A stretch of DNA of 6,380 bases, from the NCBI GenBank assembly GCA_019689775.1, contig JADGGV010000249.1, forward strand, positions 1 to 6,380, written 5' to 3'. Of this stretch, positions 1 through 6,380 are shown in pieces. The position numbers and the translations under genes were made by a program. The notes under the pieces were generated by a model. That model worked only from the letters and a program-made list of their open reading frames with translations. It was not told the origin of the DNA and did no database searches. Source of the stretch: Gemmatimonadota bacterium (GTDB lineage Bacteria > Gemmatimonadota > Gemmatimonadetes > Longimicrobiales > RSA9). Numbering within the stretch: the first letter of the stretch is position 1; each line of letters opens with the position of its first letter.

Positions 1-426
1 CCGCTCTCCCCCGCGGCCGCGCGCGGCCAGCACCGTCAGCGCCTCGCTGACCGCCCGGTCGTCCGGCCGGCGGTCGCGGGCGCGCTCGAGGTGGCGGCGG
101 GCGCGGGCGAGGTCGCCGCGCTCGAGCCAGTGAAAGCCGAGGCCGCGGTTCGCCTCGAAGTGGCCGGCGTCGTAGCGCAGGATCGCGGCCCACTCGTCGC
201 AGGCGCGCTCGCGCTCGCCGGTCTCGATGTAGAGCACGGCGAGGAGCGCGTGCGCCTCGAGGTGGCCGGGATTGCGCTCGAGGCCGCGGAGGCAGAGTCG
301 GATCGCGGCATCGCGCCGTCCCTGGCGGCGGAGCGCGCGGGCGAGGGGGAGGAAGGCGGGGGCGCCCGGGTCGCGGGCGACCTCGTCGCTCCAGCGGCGG
401 AGCTCCGCGGCGGCCGGATTCGTCAT
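1..426 (-). CDS. TPR protein, 3' end outside window
   Basis: The frame is open from an ATG at 426 to the left edge, giving 142 residues starting MTNPAAAELRRWSDEVARDP. About three TPR units follow: PAFLPLARALRRQGRRDAAI, LEAHALLAVLYIETGERERA, and FEANRGLGFHWLERGDLARA, each closed by an NPGH, DAGH or RPDD turn. A fourth helix pair begins near residue 123. The C-terminal part, and any further domain, is outside the window. The ATG shares its A with the TGA of the DUF4388 gene (TGATG), which implies coupled translation, and an AGGA lies 9 nt upstream. It is likely cytoplasmic, with no signal peptide. Function beyond protein interaction cannot be inferred. From memory it resembles short TPR proteins of Gemmatimonadota that occur beside signalling genes; this is unverified. 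Confidence 0.86.
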   Translation of the reverse strand, partial: MTNPAAAELRRWSDEVARDPGAPAFLPLARALRRQGRRDAAIRLCLRGLERNPGHLEAHALLAVLYIETGERERACDEWAAILRYDAGHFEANRGLGFHWLERGDLARARRHLERARDRRPDDRAVSEALTVLAARGRGGER

Positions 427-1550
427 CACTTCGCTTCCTCTCCGAGGAGTTTCAGGAGCGTCTCGGCGGCGGCGAGCGCGTGGGCGATCGTCTTGCGCCG
501 CGGGTCGCCGTCGGCCAGGCGCAGGAAGGCGCGCCAGGCCTGGGATGCGCGGCCGAGCTCGCCCGTGCGGATCGCGGCGAAGCCGAGGTGGTACTGCGCG
601 TCGGCGGAGAGCGGGTCGAGCTCGCCGGCGCGCGCGAACGCCTCGACGGCCGCCTTGGGCCGGCCGAGTGCGGCCATGACGCGGCCGCCGACGAGCGCGA
701 GGTCGGCGCGGTCCGGGTAGGCCAGCTCCAGCTCGGCGAGCCGGAGCGCGGCCTCCTCGGTCGCGCCGGCCGCGAGCAGGCGCTCGACCTCCTCGGCGCC
801 CTCCTGCACCTCGCGGGCGGCGGAGCGGCCGCGCGCCTCGCGGATCTGCACGACGCCCAGCTCGACGAGCTGGAACAGGCTCTTGGCGACATCGAAGCTG
901 CTGCGGCCGATCGCGGCGGCGATCTGGCGGATCTCGCGCTCGCCATCGACCTCGGCCAGGATCTCCCAGTGCTCGGGGCGCAGCTCGAGCGGCGCGGTGT
1001 CGACGGCCTGCGGCGCGACCGCGAGCGTCGGCACGGCGTCCGGCCCCGGGACCTTCGGCTCAAGGAGCGTCCACTCGTCGCTGCGGCGGGCCGTCTCCAT
1101 GAGCACGGAGTCGACCTTGATGCGGGCGACGACGTTGCCCTGCCCCGTCGGCCGCTCCTCGAAGTGGAAGTAGCCCTCGCGCCAGGGGATGATCTCGTGC
1201 AGCGTCTCGGCCATCTGGAAGACGAGCGCGCGCTCCAGGTCTTCCCGCCGCACCGCCTCGCCGTCGAGCAGGATGTCGGAGAGCCGCTTGCTCGGGTTCT
1301 GGCGCTGGAGGTCGAGCGCCTCCTCGAGCGCACGCTCGGTCAGCTTGCCGGCACGGACCAGGAGCTGGCCGAGCCGGCGGGTCGAGCGGCGGCGCGCCGC
1401 GAAGATGACCGTGCCCTGGTCGAAGTGCACGACGGCCTCATCCGGCGGTTGCTCGGCGCGAACGGTCAGGATGCCCGTCTTGCGGGTCGACTCCAGGAGC
1501 TGGAGCACGTCCTGGAGATCCAGTTCCTCGAGCGGTCCTTCGATCGCCAC
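426..1550 (-). CDS. DUF4388 (PATAN) protein with MshEN-like repeats and C-terminal TPRs
   Basis: The 374-residue protein opens with AIEGPLEELDLQDVLQLLE and KTGILTV, the hallmark start of DUF4388/PATAN domains, here about residues 1-58 and extending to about 132 (WREGYFHFEE). Within this, residues 59-82 and 89-112 form two tandem 24-residue units of the RLGxxL..xG.L....L..AL..Q type, like MshEN domains. Residues about 186-237 (EHWEILAEVDG to LVELGVVQI) look like a winged-helix module often seen in such proteins, and about 250-350 form TPR-like helices. PATAN domains are known from response regulators and from motility and surface signalling proteins, where they are thought to mediate protein contacts. 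The GTG start fits the conserved family N-terminus and follows a GGAG at 9 nt. It lies 3 nt after the upstream stop, and its own stop overlaps the next ATG. No REC domain is present. The domain call is firm; the specific role is unknown. Confidence 0.92.
   Translation of the reverse strand: MAIEGPLEELDLQDVLQLLESTRKTGILTVRAEQPPDEAVVHFDQGTVIFAARRRSTRRLGQLLVRAGKLTERALEEALDLQRQNPSKRLSDILLDGEAVRREDLERALVFQMAETLHEIIPWREGYFHFEERPTGQGNVVARIKVDSVLMETARRSDEWTLLEPKVPGPDAVPTLAVAPQAVDTAPLELRPEHWEILAEVDGEREIRQIAAAIGRSSFDVAKSLFQLVELGVVQIREARGRSAAREVQEGAEEVERLLAAGATEEAALRLAELELAYPDRADLALVGGRVMAALGRPKAAVEAFARAGELDPLSADAQYHLGFAAIRTGELGRASQAWRAFLRLADGDPRRKTIAHALAAAETLLKLLGEEAK
436..443 (-). promoter_or_regulatory. 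Ribosome binding site of the left-edge TPR gene
   Basis: The minus strand reads GGAGAGGA with the AGGA ending 9 nt before the ATG at 426. It lies within the final codons of the DUF4388 gene (the LLGEE part of its C-terminus). Together with the TGATG stop/start overlap it supports this ATG as the start. Confidence 0.65.
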
Positions 1551-1553
1551 GGC

Positions 1554-4181
1554 TCAACACTCCAAACCCAGGCGGCGCAGCCCGGCGGCGGCCGCCACGT
1601 TCCCCGGATCGAGGCGCAGCACGCGCCGAAACGCCGTGGCGGCGTCCGTCGCGCGTCCGCCCCGCTCCAACACCTCCCCCAACCGGACGAGCCCCTCGAG
1701 GTGGTACGGGTCCACCCAGAGGAGGTCGACGAGCACCGCGATCGCCGCGTCCACGGCGTCGCGTTCCAATTCCAGCTCCGCGAGCGCGAGCGCCGCCTCG
1801 CCGTAGGTCGGCAGCAGCTCGAGCGCGGTGCGCAGCGCGGCGGCGGCGCCCTCCAGCTCGCCGGCGCGGCGCAGCAGCGTGCCGAGCCCGGTGTGCGCGG
1901 CGACGTTGCCGGGGTCGAGCGCGAGCGCGCCGCGCAGCGCGCGGCCGGCGGCCTCGTCGTCGCCGGCGGCCATGCAGGCGACGCCGAGCTCGGCGAGGAT
2001 CCCCGCGTCCTCGGGCGCGAGCGCGCTGGCGCGCTCGAACGCGTCCACGGCGTCGGTGTGGCGCCCGGCCGCGGCGAGGATGCGGCCGCGGACGCGCTGC
2101 GCGGCGGCATCGGCCGGCGCCAGGCGCTCGAGGAGCGCGGCGACCGCCTCGGCCTCCTCGATGCGGCCGAGCGCGTGGAGCGATGCGGCGATGCCGATCT
2201 GCGCGCGGCGCATGGCGTCGGAATCGGCATCGCCGAGCGCGGCGGCGGCCGCGCGGAAGCGCTCGATCGCCTCGCCGGCGAGGCCACGCAGCAGGAAGAC
2301 GTCGCCCTGGAGGAGCAGGATCTCGGGCGCGGGGCCGACGCTCGCGGCGGGGCGCGCGCCGCCGGCGTCCGCCTCGGGCGCGGCGCCCGGCGCGTCCGCG
2401 CCGTCCACCGCCGCGCCGGCCTCCAGCTCGTCGAAGATCCCCGCGAGTGCGTCCGGGTCGAAGCGGAACTCGGCGACGCCGCCGTCGACGCGCTCAGGGA
2501 CGTCGAGCTCCGGCGCGGGCACGCTCGCCTCCTCGAACTGGAGGTCGATGAGGAGGCGGAAGCGGGGCGCCGGGAAGTAGGGGTCGAGCGCGAGCGCGCG
2601 CTTCGTCTCGCGCAGCGCGCCGGCATAGTCGCCGAGCGCGGAGAGGGCGAAGGCGAGCTGGTAGCGCGCCTCGGCGAGCTGCGGGTCGGCGTCCACGGCG
2701 CGGACGAACGCGCGGCGCGCCTCCTCCGGCCGGCCGCTCTCCATGAGCACGGCGCCGAGGCCGGTCCAGGCGGGCGCGGAGCGCGGGTCCAGCTCGAGCG
2801 CGCGCCGGAACGCGGCGATCGCCTCGGCGGGGCGCCCCTGCCGGGCGTGGAGCAGCCCGAGGTTGCGCCAGACGTCGACGGGCGCGCGGCCGGCGTCGAG
2901 CGCGGCCTGGAGCGACGCCTCCGCGCCGGCCGCGTCGCCGCGGTGCAGCCGGAGCACGCCGAGGTTGTTGCGCGCCAGCGCGTAGGCGGGATCCAGCTCG
3001 ATCGCGGCGGCGTAGGCGGCCTCCGCCTCCTGGAGCCGCCCCTGGAGGTGCAGCGCGACGCCGCGCTCGTTCCAGAGCTTCGGGCTCGCCGCCTCGAGCG
3101 TGAGCAGGCCCTCGTAGAGGACGAGCGCGGTGGCGGCGTCGCCGCGCAGGAGCGCCAGCTCGGCCTGCGCCTGCCGCACCAGGAACGGGTCCTCGCCGCG
3201 CTCGAGCGCCAGCTCCAGCTCGCGCGCGGCCTCGTCGAACAGCCCCTTCTGCCGGAACGCCAGCGCGAGGTTGTGGTGCGCCAGCGTGGCGTCGGCGACC
3301 TCGGGGCGCGCGGCGCGGTCGCCGACCAGCTCGGCGTAGCGGCCCTCGCTGTAGCGGTCGAGCGAGAGGTTGCGCTCGGCGCGGCCGAGGCTCGGGTTCA
3401 GCGCGCTGGCGCGCGCGGCGGCGGCGGCGGCGCGGGCCTCGTCGCCCATGTCGCCGTAGATGAACGCGAGGAGGTGGTGCGCCCGGGCGAGGTCGGGGTC
3501 CAGCTCGAGCGCATGCTCCAGCGCCTCGCGCGCCTCGTCGACGAGGCCGGAGTGGTAGAGCAGCTCGCCGGTGCGCAGCGCGATGCCGGCATCCTCGGGC
3601 GCCAGCGCGGCCGCGGTGCGGAGCTGGTGCAGCGCGGCGTCGAGGTTGCCGCGCTCGGCCTCGGCCCTCGAGAGCCGCACCCGGAAGCGCACCTCGTCGG
3701 GGCGCAGCTCGACGAGCCGACGCCACTCGTCGACCGCGGCGGCGACGTCGCCGGCGTGGAGGAGCGCGCGGGCGAGCCGCTCGCGGCTGTCGACGTCGTC
3801 CGGCGCCGCCTCGAGGCGCTCGCGCAGCTCGGCGACGAGCGACTCGAAGTGGCCGGTGTGGAAGTACGCGATCTGGAGGTTGCGCGCGGCGACGCGCATG
3901 CCGGGGTCCAGCTCGAGCGCGGCCTCGAACTGCTCGATCGCCTCGGCGAAGAGTCCCTTGTTGTAGTAGACGACGCCGAGGTTGTTGTGCGCGCCGGCGT
4001 CGGTCGGATCGATCCGCCGGGCGAGCAGGCGCAGGATCTCGAGGTCGCGGACGGAGCGCGGTGACGGCCGGGGCCGCGGCGCGGGCGCGGTCTCGCCGTC
4101 CGACGCCGGCGCCTCCAGCGCGACCGCCGTCGCGGCGGGGGCCGCGTCGGGCCCCCAGGCCCTCGGTTCCACCGTCGCCAC
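1554..4181 (-). CDS. Large TPR-array protein with central linker
   Basis: This 875-residue protein has no catalytic motif and is likely a cytoplasmic protein-interaction scaffold; no signal peptide or membrane segment is seen. After an Ala/Pro-rich N-terminus (about 1-45), TPR units of about 34 residues run from about 61 to 538 (I count 14). A linker rich in Ala, Asp, Gly and Pro follows (about 539-618), then seven more units to about 861. Typical units read NNLGVVYYNKGLFAEAIEQF and end in ALELDP. Units near 110-128 and 266-298 are degenerate. The linker holds a mixed aromatic/acidic segment (571-589, EFRFDPDALAGIFDELEAG) that could dock a partner. The GTG start has a strong GGAGGT just upstream, and 13 nt separate it from the cheC stop. 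Placement after cheA-cheC suggests a role in the same chemosensory pathway, but that is inference. I do not recognise a named orthologue. Confidence 0.93.
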   Translation of the reverse strand: MATVEPRAWGPDAAPAATAVALEAPASDGETAPAPRPRPSPRSVRDLEILRLLARRIDPTDAGAHNNLGVVYYNKGLFAEAIEQFEAALELDPGMRVAARNLQIAYFHTGHFESLVAELRERLEAAPDDVDSRERLARALLHAGDVAAAVDEWRRLVELRPDEVRFRVRLSRAEAERGNLDAALHQLRTAAALAPEDAGIALRTGELLYHSGLVDEAREALEHALELDPDLARAHHLLAFIYGDMGDEARAAAAAARASALNPSLGRAERNLSLDRYSEGRYAELVGDRAARPEVADATLAHHNLALAFRQKGLFDEAARELELALERGEDPFLVRQAQAELALLRGDAATALVLYEGLLTLEAASPKLWNERGVALHLQGRLQEAEAAYAAAIELDPAYALARNNLGVLRLHRGDAAGAEASLQAALDAGRAPVDVWRNLGLLHARQGRPAEAIAAFRRALELDPRSAPAWTGLGAVLMESGRPEEARRAFVRAVDADPQLAEARYQLAFALSALGDYAGALRETKRALALDPYFPAPRFRLLIDLQFEEASVPAPELDVPERVDGGVAEFRFDPDALAGIFDELEAGAAVDGADAPGAAPEADAGGARPAASVGPAPEILLLQGDVFLLRGLAGEAIERFRAAAAALGDADSDAMRRAQIGIAASLHALGRIEEAEAVAALLERLAPADAAAQRVRGRILAAAGRHTDAVDAFERASALAPEDAGILAELGVACMAAGDDEAAGRALRGALALDPGNVAAHTGLGTLLRRAGELEGAAAALRTALELLPTYGEAALALAELELERDAVDAAIAVLVDLLWVDPYHLEGLVRLGEVLERGGRATDAATAFRRVLRLDPGNVAAAAGLRRLGLEC
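1560..1563 (-). promoter_or_regulatory. Ribosome binding site of the DUF4388 gene
   Basis: The minus strand reads TTGGAGTGTTGAGCC and then the GTG start at 1550. GGAG sits 9 nt upstream and lies inside the last codons of the large TPR gene, whose TGA is also between it and the start. This supports the GTG, together with the conserved AIEGPL N-terminus, and suggests translational coupling. Confidence 0.65.
2785..3920 (-). repeat. Three identical 17-nt copies inside the TPR array
   Basis: The 17-mer gggtccagctcgagcgc (plus strand) occurs exactly at 2785-2801, 3496-3512 and 3904-3920. On the coding strand it encodes the ALELDP end of a TPR unit, and a diverged copy lies near 2989-3004. These are DNA-level traces of repeat-unit duplication, or of strong codon bias on a conserved peptide, not a mobile element. 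The span given covers the three copies, and the DNA between them is ordinary TPR coding sequence. Confidence 0.7.
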
Positions 4182-4185
4182 CCCG

Positions 4186-4191
4186 ACCTCC
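4186..4191 (-). promoter_or_regulatory. Ribosome binding site of the large TPR gene
   Basis: The minus strand reads GGAGGT followed by CGGG and the GTG start at 4181, a 4-nt spacer (5 nt from GGAGG). It is the strongest Shine-Dalgarno in the window and fixes the GTG as the start, since no in-frame ATG lies near the N-terminus. It sits in the longest intergenic gap (13 nt), so this gene is probably initiated independently rather than only by coupling to cheC. Confidence 0.8.
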
Positions 4192-4194
4192 GGT

Positions 4195-4827
4195 CTAGCG
4201 AAGGTGCATGGCCCGCAGGATCGCCCCGAGCGCGTCCGTCTCGGGGATGAGGAGGAAGTGCGCGCGCAGCGGCTCGGAGCGCTCCGCGATGTAGAGCTGC
4301 GTGTCGATGCAGAAGACGTATTCGCCGGTGTCGTCGAAGCCGAGGTAGGCGGCGCTCAGGATCGCGCCGGCCTTGTCGATGGCGAGCGATGGCACCGACA
4401 TGACGAGCGCCATGCCCAGGAACTCGGAGAGCGCGTTGAGGCAGGCGCCGACGACGATGTTGCCGACCTCGTTGAGGAGCGAGCGCTCCAGCTCGCCAAA
4501 GCCGTCGGGGAACTCCACCGCCTCGCGGCCGAGCAGCATGGCGGCGAGGCGCGCGGCGCTCTCGGCCGGGAAGATCTGGACGGTGCGCCCGGGTGCGTCG
4601 CCGTGGACGCGCATGAGCACGGCGGCGATCGCCGCGTCGGCATCGCCGGTCATGTACGGCACGTCCTCGAGGCGGATGATGCGGATGACCGGGATCGTCA
4701 CGGAGATGCGCCGCCCGGTCATCTCCGAGAGCGCGGTCGCGGCGTGCGCGGCGCCGATGTTGGCGACCTCGCGCAGGCCGTCCAGCTCGAGGGCGTCGAG
4801 CGCCCGGATGTCGATCATCGCTTCCAT
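4195..4827 (-). CDS. cheC: CheC-family CheY-P phosphatase
   Basis: CheC removes phosphate from CheY-P and so ends or adapts the chemosensory signal in the cytoplasm. The 210-residue protein has the usual CheC length and two copies of the active-site pattern (D/S)x3Ex2Nx22P. Copy one is D16, E20, N23, P46 and copy two is S116, E120, N123, P146. Both are complete, so both sites may be catalytic. There is no C-terminal FliN-type domain, which argues against FliY, and two sites argue against CheX. The ATG at 4827 lies 3 nt after the cheA stop and has no strong Shine-Dalgarno, so translation is probably coupled to cheA. A second in-frame ATG at 4818 (MIDIRALD) is preceded by GGAAG and could be the true start. 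No cheD gene is visible, although CheD is the common CheC partner in Bacillus, Thermotoga and archaea. Confidence 0.95.
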   Translation of the reverse strand: MEAMIDIRALDALELDGLREVANIGAAHAATALSEMTGRRISVTIPVIRIIRLEDVPYMTGDADAAIAAVLMRVHGDAPGRTVQIFPAESAARLAAMLLGREAVEFPDGFGELERSLLNEVGNIVVGACLNALSEFLGMALVMSVPSLAIDKAGAILSAAYLGFDDTGEYVFCIDTQLYIAERSEPLRAHFLLIPETDALGAILRAMHLR

Positions 4828-4830
4828 GCG

Positions 4831-6380
4831 TCAGAACACCGTCATCGGGTCGAGCACGAGGGCGGGCCGCCCGTCGGCCAGCAGCGTGACGCCGGAGAAG
4901 TGGGGGAGCATCCCCCGGGGCGCGTCGAACCCCCTCATCACGATCTGCTCGCGGCCGAGCAGCTCGTCGACGACGAGTGCGCGGCGCCGGCCGCCGAGCT
5001 CGGCGATGAGCGCGGCGCCGGCCTCGTCGCCGGCGCCCGGCACGCCGAGGAGGCGCGCCAGGCGCAGCATCGGCACCGTCTCGCCGCGCAGCCGGAGCAC
5101 CTCCTGGCCGCGCACGCGCGCGACGTCGGCGGTCTCCAGCTCCACGGCTTCCGCGATGTGCGTCATCGGGACCAGGTACTGCTCCGCGCCGAGCCGCACG
5201 CGCAGCGCGGGGGCGACCGCGAGCGTGGCCGGCAGCCGCAGCGAGAGGCGCGTCCCGGCGCCAGGCGCGGTCTCCAGCTCGAGCGCGCCGCCGAGCGCGC
5301 GCACCCGCTCCGCCACCGCGTCCAGCCCGACGCCGCGGCCGGACAGCTCCGTCACCGCCTCCGCGGTCGACAGGCCCGGGCGGCAGAGCAGCCGGAGCAA
5401 CTCGTCCGGCGCCGTCGGCGTCGGCGCGTCCGGCGGAAGGACGCCCAGCCGGCGCGCCTTCGCGGCCACGCGCTCGGCGTCCACGCCGGCGCCGTCGTCC
5501 TCGACGACGATGCGGACGCCGGCCCGCTCGCGCAGGGCCCGCAGCGTGATCCGGCCGCGCTCCGGCTTGCCCGCCGCGCGACGCACCGCCGCCGGCTCGA
5601 TGCCGTGATCGACCGCGTTGCGGAGCAGATGCACCAGCGGCTCGGCGACGGCGTCCAGCACCGTGCGGTCGATCTCGACGTCGCGCCCCTCCATCCGGAA
5701 GTCGACGTCGCGGCCGAGCGCTCGCGCCGCATCCCGCACCAGCCGCGGGAACCGGTCGAACACCTCGCCGGCCGGCACCATCCGCATCGCCAACGCGGTC
5801 TCCCGCAGCGCGTCGACCAGCGCGCCCGCCCGCTCGACCAGCTCCCGCAGTCCTGGAGTATCGGCTCGTTCGACCAGTTCCTCGATTCGGGCGCGCACGA
5901 CCGCGAGCTCGCCGAGGCCGTTCGCCAACTCGTCGAGGCGGCGCGGGTCGACGCGGACGTGGCGGGCCCGGGAGGCGGCCACGGCCGGCGACGCGGCCAG
6001 AGGCCCACCGCCGGGTGCGCCACCCGCGCCGGCCGCCTCGCCCGCTGCACCGGCCGCGGACGCGCCCGCGCCCACCGGCTCGTCGGCCACGCGCTCGAAG
6101 ACGACGCCGTCGATCTCGCCCGCCGCGCGGGCGGCCGCCGCCCCCGCGGCCCGCTCCGCGCCGGCGCCGCGGCAGAGGCGGCGCTCCCCCCGGCACACGG
6201 GCCCGGGCTCCGCCGGCTCCGCGCCGAGGACGCGCGCGACGCCCTCCACGTTCCGGCGCGCGAGAAGCGCTCGCGCGGCGGGGAACGCGGCGTCGGCGGA
6301 AATCCGGATGCGCGCGACCAGCGCGGCGCCTGCCGGGGCGACGCTCCCCTCCCCCGCCCCGCCGGGGATCGCCGCAGCGC
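4831..6380 (-). CDS. cheA: Chemotaxis histidine kinase CheA, 5' end outside window
   Basis: CheA autophosphorylates from ATP and passes the phosphate to CheY/CheB-type regulators, in a cytoplasmic array with CheW and receptors. The reading frame is open to the right edge, giving 515 visible residues; the Hpt (P1) domain must lie outside. Visible residues about 20-97 look like a P2 regulator-binding domain (an RIRISADAAFPAARALL stretch, then AAGEIDGVVFERV). A Gly/Ala linker follows, then P3 dimerisation (about 140-231, with LDELANGLGEL and ALAMRMVP). The P4 ATPase has its N box HLLRNAVDHGIE, G1 EDDGAGVD and G2 SGRGVGLD, then GAGT. The P5 CheW-like domain runs from about 388 to the C-terminal LVLDPMTVF. 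All ATP-site motifs are intact, so the kinase should be active. A GTG at 6249 is internal to P2 and is not the start. The stop lies 3 nt before cheC. The second half of P2 is divergent. Identification is certain; the N-terminal architecture is unseen. Confidence 0.95.
   Translation of the reverse strand, partial: AAAIPGGAGEGSVAPAGAALVARIRISADAAFPAARALLARRNVEGVARVLGAEPAEPGPVCRGERRLCRGAGAERAAGAAAARAAGEIDGVVFERVADEPVGAGASAAGAAGEAAGAGGAPGGGPLAASPAVAASRARHVRVDPRRLDELANGLGELAVVRARIEELVERADTPGLRELVERAGALVDALRETALAMRMVPAGEVFDRFPRLVRDAARALGRDVDFRMEGRDVEIDRTVLDAVAEPLVHLLRNAVDHGIEPAAVRRAAGKPERGRITLRALRERAGVRIVVEDDGAGVDAERVAAKARRLGVLPPDAPTPTAPDELLRLLCRPGLSTAEAVTELSGRGVGLDAVAERVRALGGALELETAPGAGTRLSLRLPATLAVAPALRVRLGAEQYLVPMTHIAEAVELETADVARVRGQEVLRLRGETVPMLRLARLLGVPGAGDEAGAALIAELGGRRRALVVDELLGREQIVMRGFDAPRGMLPHFSGVTLLADGRPALVLDPMTVF

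Noticed and set aside
36..311. Small minus-strand frame at the left edge, rich in Ser/Ala/Thr
   Set aside because: It overlaps in another frame the TPR coding sequence that starts at 426, which has an intact repeat pattern, a ribosome binding site and a coupled start.
1215..1376. Reading the DUF4388 protein as a GspE/PilB-type secretion ATPase because of its MshEN-like motifs
   Set aside because: There is no Walker A or B motif or ATPase core anywhere in the 374 residues. The rest is PATAN, winged-helix-like and TPR.
2785..3920. Direct repeats as a possible CRISPR array or insertion element
   Set aside because: The copies are 17 nt, irregularly spaced by hundreds of bases, in frame and encode the conserved end of TPR units.
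480..4064. Very long open frame (1194 codons) on the plus strand, antisense to the two TPR-bearing genes
   Set aside because: The product is a low-complexity Arg/Ala/Glu/Gly/Leu string with no domain. It mirrors the GC-rich codon bias and the TPR repeats of the minus-strand genes, which have clear families, tight junctions and ribosome binding sites.
4195..4827. FliY or CheX instead of CheC
   Set aside because: There is no C-terminal FliN-type domain as in FliY, and two full active-site copies in 210 residues are the CheC pattern, whereas CheX has one.
3398..6196. Open frame of 932 codons on the minus strand crossing cheA, cheC and the TPR gene
   Set aside because: Its translation is Arg/Gly/Pro-rich with no recognisable domain and runs through three well-identified genes in another frame. 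It is a high-GC shadow frame.

Overview
The window is wholly coding, very GC-rich (over 70% by eye), and carries five genes in a row, all on the minus strand and packed head to tail. Read in transcription order (right to left) they are: the 3' part of a cheA histidine kinase gene (6380 to 4831, 5' end off the window), cheC (4827 to 4195), a large TPR-array protein of 875 residues (4181 to 1554), a DUF4388/PATAN protein with C-terminal TPRs (1550 to 426), and the start of another TPR protein (426 to beyond position 1). Junctions are 3 nt, 13 nt, 3 nt and a 1-nt TGATG overlap, so this is almost certainly one operon whose promoter lies to the right of the window. I see no terminator, RNA gene, mobile element or CRISPR array, and no gene-free stretch longer than 13 nt.

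The organism is probably a high-GC bacterium that uses DUF4388 (PATAN) proteins and CheC-type phosphatases. From memory, the DUF4388 protein (opening AIEGPL) and the short TPR protein resemble proteins of Gemmatimonadota; Myxococcota and other deltaproteobacterial-type lineages are alternatives. This placement is a weak inference, since no phylogenetic marker is present.

Functionally, CheA (P2-like region, P3 dimerisation, P4 ATPase and P5 CheW-like domains visible) would phosphorylate a CheY-type regulator, and CheC, with both of its phosphatase active sites intact, would dephosphorylate it. The three downstream genes are not standard chemotaxis components. They give a 21-unit TPR scaffold with a central linker, a PATAN protein that contains two tandem 24-residue motifs resembling the c-di-GMP-binding MshEN domain, and a third TPR protein. 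A chemosensory-type pathway coupled to TPR/PATAN output or scaffold proteins, possibly acting on type IV pili, gliding or c-di-GMP signalling, is the most interesting reading of this locus. The parts are known families; the combination is what deserves attention. cheW, cheY, receptor, cheR, cheB and cheD genes are not in the window.
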